Positions 5,828-10,417 of a stretch of 10,417 bases of DNA are shown here, piece after piece; position 1 is the first letter of the stretch, and every line of letters begins with the position of its first letter. The stretch lies in contig CALJEO010000003.1 in assembly GCA_938073845.1 (NCBI GenBank), forward strand, positions 1-10,417. Direction: 5' to 3'. Below the pieces are notes generated by a model. The model had not been told where the DNA came from and ran no database searches. It saw only the letters and a list, made by a program, of their open reading frames with translations. A program made the position numbers and the translations under genes. The DNA is from an uncultured archaeon (GTDB lineage: Archaea; Korarchaeota; Korarchaeia; Korarchaeales; Korarchaeaceae).

Positions 5828-8337
5828 CACATCCTCTCCCAAGCCCTCTCCGGAGGGGTGATCGACTTGGACGGGAGGGACACCACCTCCATCTCAACAT
5901 GAACGGGGAAAGGGACGCTGCTTCCCATCCCCCAGACGAGGGCCTCGTGATCGGATAGCATCGGGAGGTAGGACTCGATTCCCTCAACCTCCGTGTACTT
6001 AGCTATGGCCTCCTGATCGTTCCCGTTCCTAAGCCTGAAGGCCACTACGGTGTTCGCTTGGCTTATCACGCTCTTACTGACGTAAGCGGGCCTCTGCGTC
6101 ACCACTATGAACCCCAGGTTGTAACCTCCGGCCTGACTTATCGCCTCTATCAGCGATTGAGCTGCCCCCACCTCATAAGGATCACCCACTATGGAGAAGC
6201 CCCTCTCAGGGATGAGGTACTGGGCCTCCTCTATCACCACTATGAGGGCGAAATCCCCATCCCTCCTCCTAGATATCGCATAGCTTGCCAGCTCCTCCAC
6301 GATGCTCCTGACGGTGAGGAACTGCTCCTCATACCTCCTATCCGATGAGAAGTCCACTATCACTAACGGGCTCCTCCTGACCTCCTCAACTACGCTAAGC
6401 CCATCGCCCGAGCTAAGCCTACGCGCCTCCCTCCTCATCCTGGACTCTACCTCAGCCGCTATGGAGGACCTCACCCTCATCTCCCTAGCCACTCTCCTCA
6501 AGGACCTCAGGGCCTGCTCAGCCTCGCCATCAGCCTCCCTCAGGGCGGAGACCAGGAGCTGGTAGGACAGGGTCCCCGGCCTGTAACCGAGCCTCCTGGC
6601 TATGGATTGGGGACTCATTGAACCGATCCCTGGGAGGAAGGAGGAGTAATCGTGAACAGTGCCTCCCTTAGCGGCCAGCCTCTCGTACTCCCCCCTCCTA
6701 TCGAGCACCAGGAACCTGGGCCTCGGCCTGAGCTCAGATGACTTAGCTATCAAGCTCGCCACGAAGCTGCTGTTGTGGACGAAGGCGCCGTTGGCCAGGA
6801 AGCTCTGATTTTCTGGGACATCGAGATCGTAGACGTACTTCGCGTTCATGTAGACCTTCCTCACGCTCACTATCCTCTCCAGGTTCACTGAGGCCCTGTA
6901 GATCAAGCCCTCCCTCTTGGGAAGGACCCTCAGCTGAAGCATGCCTCCGTCCATCCCTAAGCTCATCCCTCCCCAGTCCTCGATGCGGTCCATGAGGATC
7001 CTCAGGGATAGGGGGTCCACCAGGAACCCCCTTGGGCAGAAGCGTAACGTGGTGACGCCGAGCAGGGAGAGGATCGTTGAGAGGGCCATGGCCCTGCCCT
7101 CCCCGCAGAGGATCAGGGAGCTCCCCTTGGCGTCGTGGATCGCGCACCTCACCAGGAGCTCCCTGAGCGCCCTGGCCAGGGGGTGGTACCTCCTTCCTAG
7201 CTCCTCAGCCTCAGAGGGAAGGCTCAGCAGGGAGGAGAGCCCTTGGGAGACCATCTTAGAGAGCTCAGGGGATTTAACGAAGACGCCGCTCCTATCGAGG
7301 ACCTTGTGGTCCACGCCCGCCTCTAGGCAAGCTAGCTTGACGTCAGCTATATCGGGGTCCATGATGAGCACTCCGTCCCTCATCGCGGCTCCTGAGGCTA
7401 GAGCTATGCCCAGGAGCCTATCGAAGTAGTGGGCCCCTGAGCCCGGTCTCAGCGTAACTCCTCTAGGCACTACCAAGTACCTGTCCCTCATCCCAGCGAG
7501 CCTCTTGGGAGTCGATACGGACAAGCTGCTTCCGTCAGTTACCAGCAAACTGTGGTCCTCCGTTACCCTCAGCTTCCTCCCGGTGGAGGTCTCTACCTCG
7601 TAAACCTCCTTATCTAGTGTATGCCTGTACACGCCAGCTACCTCGCACCACCTTGGCGAGAGGTCGCTCCCCAGGGAGAGGGTCTCGTAGCCAAGTCCCC
7701 TGAGGTCTAGGAGGACATCGTCCTTGACTCCCTTAGGTACCTTGCTCTCGAAGAACTTCTCCACTGGGCCTATGAAGTATTCCCTCCTCCTAGAGTCATA
7801 GATCACAATCACACTATCCCCGGTGATGCTCTTCCCGCTCCTGGTCATCCCGGTGACGAACATGTGTCCCTTGGCGATTGCAGCGAGGTCCAGGGAGAAG
7901 GGTACCCTGGTCCCCTTCACCCTCCCCACGGTCAGCGGGAGTCCCTGGGAGAAGGGTGGGGTGAGGAAGCCTGTAAGCTCCCTGGGCTCGGGCCTCATCA
8001 CCCTGGATAGGGTGGAAGGAGGGGATTCCAGAGCCCTTATCCTCCCTGAGCCCGGATCCCTATACCCCAAGACCTCGCATTCAGCTATCAGGTACTCCAG
8101 CTCGCTGCTGTAATCGGAGATCATCCCGGAGCTACTGGCTAAGAGACCAGCTTTCCCCAGCTCCACCTCCTCGTTTATCGTCTGGATCTCCCTCACCCTC
8201 AGGAAGACGGGCACACCCTCCCAGGGGTGGTCGATCACGTAGAAATCTCCCAGATGTAGCTTCACTCCCTTGAGAGCAACGAAGATCACTTTCCTAGGAG
8301 TGGATCGGGAGATCACGTGACCGACGACTTCCCTCAA
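5827..8337 (-). CDS. herA: HerA hexameric DNA helicase/translocase, interrupted by an intein
   Basis: HerA is a bipolar DNA translocase that works with NurA, and with Mre11-Rad50, to resect double-strand breaks. The 836-residue precursor contains an N-terminal HAS-barrel (about 1-60, GHVIS near the start) and the start of the RecA-like ATPase domain, with VTGMTRSGK at 161-169. Intein residues 170-522 follow, then the rest of the ATPase domain. Removing the intein gives a 483-residue HerA, close to the usual 500, and restores the Walker A sequence GMTRSGKS. Walker B is LIVVIEEAQ (698-706), and VVTQRP (745-750) is also typical. The start is TTG at 8337: GGGGTGA sits six bases upstream, and the TTG overlaps the nurA stop by four bases as TTGA, a sign of translational coupling. 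An ATG two bases upstream is in another frame. The functional protein depends wholly on splicing. Confidence 0.93.
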   Translation of the reverse strand: MREVVGHVISRSTPRKVIFVALKGVKLHLGDFYVIDHPWEGVPVFLRVREIQTINEEVELGKAGLLASSSGMISDYSSELEYLIAECEVLGYRDPGSGRIRALESPPSTLSRVMRPEPRELTGFLTPPFSQGLPLTVGRVKGTRVPFSLDLAAIAKGHMFVTGMTRSGKSITGDSVIVIYDSRRREYFIGPVEKFFESKVPKGVKDDVLLDLRGLGYETLSLGSDLSPRWCEVAGVYRHTLDKEVYEVETSTGRKLRVTEDHSLLVTDGSSLSVSTPKRLAGMRDRYLVVPRGVTLRPGSGAHYFDRLLGIALASGAAMRDGVLIMDPDIADVKLACLEAGVDHKVLDRSGVFVKSPELSKMVSQGLSSLLSLPSEAEELGRRYHPLARALRELLVRCAIHDAKGSSLILCGEGRAMALSTILSLLGVTTLRFCPRGFLVDPLSLRILMDRIEDWGGMSLGMDGGMLQLRVLPKREGLIYRASVNLERIVSVRKVYMNAKYVYDLDVPENQSFLANGAFVHNSSFVASLIAKSSELRPRPRFLVLDRRGEYERLAAKGGTVHDYSSFLPGIGSMSPQSIARRLGYRPGTLSYQLLVSALREADGEAEQALRSLRRVAREMRVRSSIAAEVESRMRREARRLSSGDGLSVVEEVRRSPLVIVDFSSDRRYEEQFLTVRSIVEELASYAISRRRDGDFALIVVIEEAQYLIPERGFSIVGDPYEVGAAQSLIEAISQAGGYNLGFIVVTQRPAYVSKSVISQANTVVAFRLRNGNDQEAIAKYTEVEGIESYLPMLSDHEALVWGMGSSVPFPVHVEMEVVSLPSKSITPPERAWERM
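6772..7830 (-). mobile_element. Intein inside the HerA Walker A P-loop
   Basis: Residues 170-522 of the precursor (353 aa) form an intein. It begins with Ser170 in the block A motif SITGDSVIVI. Block B is visible as GRKLRVTEDHSLLV, with Thr259 and His262 (the TxxH motif). Block F is YVYDLDVPENQSF (501-513), and block G is AFVHN with His521 and the terminal Asn522. The first residue after it is Ser523, so all splicing residues are present in Ser/Ser form. The insertion lies between Lys and Ser of the P-loop, so the precursor cannot form its nucleotide-binding site. Base composition and arginine codon use resemble the host gene, which suggests long residence. Both inteins and their homing nucleases favour such invariant ATPase sites. 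Confidence 0.93.
6973..7440 (-). other. Degenerate LAGLIDADG homing endonuclease domain of the intein
   Basis: Roughly residues 300-455 of the precursor have the layout of a two-motif LAGLIDADG (DOD) endonuclease. The first motif reads LLGIALASG (308-316) and the second RCAIHDAKG (397-405). In active enzymes the eighth position of each motif is an acidic, metal-binding residue; here it is Ser315 and Lys404. Flanking helix-strand patterns (a run ending LACLEAG after the first motif, ALSTILSLLG after the second) still look like the family. The domain is therefore probably unable to cut DNA, and the intein is fixed by vertical descent. Boundaries are approximate. Confidence 0.65.
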
Positions 8338-9389
8338 TCATTTTCACCCCTCTGGAGGGAAAGGAGGGCAAACCTCTCGCGGCTCACTCCCCTTGCCTCG
8401 CTCAGGATCATCCTGTAGACGAGGGATGCCTGCTTATCCGTGAGCTTCGACAGCCTATCCACAGCTATTATCGGCAGCGGGAGCCCGGTGCTTGGCTCCG
8501 AGAGGGAATATATCTGGGAGGCTAGGGCGTGGGCTAAGTTTAGGGAGAACTCCGGGAGATCTACCCTGACGGCGAACCTCCCCCTCCTCAGGAACATGAC
8601 CCAGGGTCTGAAGCTGTTGGCATCACCCAGGAAGGGGGCCACCTCCTCCCAGCCCCCGCTGGCCGGCAGAGGTCCGAGTGCCTCACCCTCCCTCAGCAGG
8701 AGTGAGGAGAGGAGGGAGTCGGGAACGCTCTCAATGCCCAGCCAGCCGGAGATGTAGTGACTCCTCACCCTCTTGACAATTCCCATCACATGCTTTCCAG
8801 AGAGCTTAGCATCCTTCAGCAGGTTTGAGAGGGAGCGTAGAGCAGCTTCATACACCTCCAAGTAGCTCTGGGAATAGCTTCTCCCCCTCGGGGCATAGTA
8901 GCTCCTTGGCAGGTAGAGAGGCCCGTCTATCAGCACTAGCTCGCTCCTACTGAGGAGGATCGCGGCGAGGTTGTACATGAGGTAGTAGCCCATGAGGGAG
9001 GATATCTTCACGCCCTCCTCATCATCCAAGCTCGAGGAGGGGGGCCTCAGCGTGGCGAGGAGTGGCTCGGACATCCTCAGGCCGTCCAGGAAGACTGCCC
9101 CCACGGCCAGGCTCATGGGCTGGTAACCTATCAGCAGGTCCTTGCCGCCCGAACCCGAGTCAACGGCGGCTACCCTTGAGCTAGTCGCCTCAGGATGCAG
9201 CCTCACTATGGGGAGCAGACTTCTGAGCTTAGGAGCGATCGATTCAGCCCTATCCACGATCTCCATTATGTTGGAGAGGAGCTCCTTTGATATTTCACTC
9301 AATACCTCGTTGTACTCGCTGTAAGGCCTCACCCTGGGGGCGAGCTTGGATAGGCCCAACTCACCGTGCTCCTCATCCCTTTTTTTCAT
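8334..9389 (-). CDS. nurA: NurA 5'-3' nuclease
   Basis: NurA is the manganese-dependent nuclease that docks on HerA and degrades the 5' strand at DNA ends, giving 3' overhangs for RadA-mediated recombination. The 351-residue length is normal. Visible motifs are RVAAVDSGSGG (72-82) with the metal-binding Asp77, LVLIDGPLYLP (151-161) with Asp155, GIVKRV (203-208), and a late IIAVDRLSK (307-315). They follow the order of the NurA domain, an RNase H-like fold. ATG at 9389 is supported by GAGG six bases upstream (9396-9399). It overlaps herA by four bases, the classic archaeal nurA-herA arrangement, and is divergent from the regulator gene at 9569. No Mre11 or Rad50 gene is in the window. Confidence 0.93.
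   Translation of the reverse strand: MKKRDEEHGELGLSKLAPRVRPYSEYNEVLSEISKELLSNIMEIVDRAESIAPKLRSLLPIVRLHPEATSSRVAAVDSGSGGKDLLIGYQPMSLAVGAVFLDGLRMSEPLLATLRPPSSSLDDEEGVKISSLMGYYLMYNLAAILLSRSELVLIDGPLYLPRSYYAPRGRSYSQSYLEVYEAALRSLSNLLKDAKLSGKHVMGIVKRVRSHYISGWLGIESVPDSLLSSLLLREGEALGPLPASGGWEEVAPFLGDANSFRPWVMFLRRGRFAVRVDLPEFSLNLAHALASQIYSLSEPSTGLPLPIIAVDRLSKLTDKQASLVYRMILSEARGVSRERFALLSLQRGEND
8344..8350 (-). promoter_or_regulatory. Shine-Dalgarno site that sets the herA TTG start
   Basis: On the minus strand GGGGTGA lies six bases before the TTG at 8337, inside the end of nurA. It decides the start in favour of TTG over the nearby out-of-frame ATG. Confidence 0.65.
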
Positions 9390-9420
9390 AAGTTTCCTCT
9401 CACTTTCGGAAATTCATAGC

Positions 9421-9429
9421 TAATAAAGG
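9421..9429 (-). promoter_or_regulatory. Candidate TATA box for nurA-herA
   Basis: On the minus strand CCTTTATTA lies about 36 bases before the ATG at 9389. This would give a leader of roughly ten bases that includes the GAGG ribosome binding site. The match to a TATA box is only fair. Confidence 0.4.
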
Positions 9430-9538
9430 ATGCAGTCGTAACATTCAAGTCGGGCAATTACTCATTTTGATCATAAAAATTTCTTAATAGATGAAGAAAA
9501 GGTGCTTCGGATCAAATGTGGATAGCTCCATCAAAAAG

Positions 9539-9546
9539 ATTATAAG
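9539..9546 (+). promoter_or_regulatory. TATA box of the regulator gene
   Basis: ATTATAAG is centred about 26 bases before the ATG at 9569, which predicts a leaderless transcript. The A-rich run directly upstream (9533-9537) is compatible with a BRE element. Confidence 0.6.
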
Positions 9547-9549
9547 CTA

Positions 9550-9567
9550 ATCAAAATGTATTTTGAT
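9550..9567. promoter_or_regulatory. Perfect palindromic operator candidate
   Basis: ATCAAAAT and ATTTTGAT are exact reverse complements separated by GT. The 18-base site fills the space between the TATA box and the ATG at 9569, right over the expected transcription start. A dimeric protein bound here would block RNA polymerase, as expected of an autorepressor. Confidence 0.6.
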
Positions 9568-9568
9568 A

Positions 9569-10408
9569 ATGCCTGCCAGAGAGGTGGGAGCTAGGCCTTC
9601 TCTGAAGAGGATAGAGAATGCTCTAAAGTCGAAATATGAGAAAATAATAGACCTATCTGATTCTTGGTACATTCTGGTGGCTCCCACCTCTGCTAACTTC
9701 TCCCTCCTATCCAGGATCATTTCGAGCGACCTCAGAATGATAGTATCAGCTATACTCATGAACGATGGATCATCAGGCGAGGGGCTGGAGGAGTTCAGGG
9801 AGAAGCTGATAGCCCTGAACGGTGGGGAGAAGGTGATAGAGGAAATAATGGGAAGGGTAGATCAGATAAGGATGATATCACACTTCTCAGAGCTATCTGA
9901 TCTCTTGAGATCGGAGGAGAAGCTCAGGGCTTTGGTGGTGTGCTCCGGTCCCTATAAGATAGACCTCTTCCACCTGGCCCTCTACCTGGACGCTAGGGCG
10001 ATAGAACTGACCGATGAGGGTTACAGGGAGCTCGTGACCTACCCAACTTGGAAGTTGAACGAGGTCTCCCTCTCGGTGCTCTACGTGGCCATGATCCTCG
10101 AGGAGGTGGGGGAGAAGGTGACTCCCCACAACCTGGCCAAGTACGTGAGGCTGAGGGAGAAGGGTGGGAACGCTAGATCTAAGGTGGTGAGCCTGGACTA
10201 CCACGTCAGGAGGTACCTGGAGGTGGATGGCCTCCTTCAGAAGGAGAGGGACCCCGATAGCAAGAGGGGCATCGCTTACAGGCTGACCCCAAAGGGCCTG
10301 AGTGTAGCTAAGCTCGTCGAGGCTCACTTCAGGAGCTTAGGAATGAGGATAGAGGATCAAGTCGAAATTGAAGCCCTCAGGCAGTTCGTTGAAGTTGAGG
10401 TGAAGTGA
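9569..10408 (+). CDS. Winged-helix transcription regulator with a probable CARF-like ligand domain
   Basis: This 279-residue protein is not one I can name. The C-terminal part (about 165-255) looks like a winged helix-turn-helix: a helical LSVLYVAMILEEV segment, the TPHNLAKYVRL segment, then DYHVRRYLEVDGLLQKE and a wing ending YRLTPKGLSVAKL. The N-terminal part alternates strands and helices in a Rossmann-like way: YILVAPTSANFSLL (34-47), MIVSAILMND (57-66), and ALVVCSGPYKIDLFHLALYL (121-140). The last resembles the strand-Gly-helix element of CARF domains in Csa3-type regulators, which bind cyclic oligonucleotides, but the match is by eye. ATG at 9569 is chosen over the TTG at 9563 because the TATA spacing is ideal and the operator ends at 9567. 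It is transcribed away from nurA-herA. No cas genes are present. It may control itself and nurA-herA. Confidence 0.7.
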   Translation: MPAREVGARPSLKRIENALKSKYEKIIDLSDSWYILVAPTSANFSLLSRIISSDLRMIVSAILMNDGSSGEGLEEFREKLIALNGGEKVIEEIMGRVDQIRMISHFSELSDLLRSEEKLRALVVCSGPYKIDLFHLALYLDARAIELTDEGYRELVTYPTWKLNEVSLSVLYVAMILEEVGEKVTPHNLAKYVRLREKGGNARSKVVSLDYHVRRYLEVDGLLQKERDPDSKRGIAYRLTPKGLSVAKLVEAHFRSLGMRIEDQVEIEALRQFVEVEVK

Positions 10409-10417
10409 AAAATTACA

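Larger units (their letters stand above)
9464..9567. repeat. Clustered ATCAAAA half-sites between nurA and the regulator gene
   Basis: ATTTTGAT at 9464-9471, ATCAAAT at 9511-9517, ATCAAAAA at 9530-9537 and the full palindrome at 9550-9567 are all versions of one half-site, on either strand. They fill the AT-rich divergent promoter region and suggest several binding positions for one DNA-binding protein, perhaps the product of the adjacent winged-helix gene. AT richness alone could produce some of them. Confidence 0.4.

Noticed and set aside
6743-7147. Minus-strand open frame inside the intein in another frame
   Set aside because: A shadow of the herA-intein gene: its composition is rich in Arg, Gly and Pro and it shows no motif.
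5827-8337. FtsK/VirB4-type conjugation or chromosome translocase
   Set aside because: The HAS-barrel N-terminus, the VIEEAQ Walker B and the coupled nurA gene identify HerA.
9569-10408. Part of a CRISPR-Cas locus
   Set aside because: No direct repeats with spacers and no cas gene are present in the window; the CARF likeness alone is not enough.

Overview
The window reads as a chromosomal piece of a thermophilic archaeon, probably Thermoproteota or Korarchaeota. The signs are a complete nurA-herA DNA end-resection pair, TATA-like boxes centred about 24-27 bases upstream of several start codons (leaderless transcripts), GTG and TTG starts, arginine encoded mostly by AGG/AGA, and proteins rich in Glu, Arg and Leu. 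No rRNA, tRNA, CRISPR array or intact insertion sequence was recognised. Lineage is inferred from style, not from a marker gene.

Layout. Positions 1-546 hold no convincing gene but several perfect hairpins. Four plus-strand genes follow: a long leucine-rich-repeat-variant (LRV) solenoid protein (547-1992), a rubredoxin (2031-2213), a small archaeal-type protein tyrosine/dual-specificity phosphatase (2260-2850), and a malate/L-lactate/sulfolactate-type NAD(P) dehydrogenase (2881-3984). A 304-base stretch between convergent genes (3985-4288) holds four perfect stem-loops and perhaps a very decayed coding relic. The minus strand then reads, from right to left, nurA (9389-8334), herA (8337-5827) and a LeuA-family protein (5797-4289). 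nurA and herA overlap by 4 bases. Divergent from nurA is a plus-strand regulator (9569-10408) with a probable CARF-like domain and a winged helix.

How they fit together. NurA nuclease and HerA helicase work with Mre11-Rad50 to resect DNA ends. herA is interrupted by a 353-residue intein inside its Walker A P-loop, so the ATPase can only form after protein splicing. The homing-endonuclease region of the intein is degenerate. The divergent regulator has a perfect 18-base palindrome between its TATA box and its start codon, and copies of the same half-site occur across the shared intergenic region. It is therefore a candidate autoregulator that may also control nurA-herA.

The strongest oddity is the LeuA-family protein. 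It is full length with a normal C-terminal regulatory domain, yet it lacks the catalytic Arg, the metal-binding Asp and both metal-binding His residues expected in this family. It looks like a pseudoenzyme.
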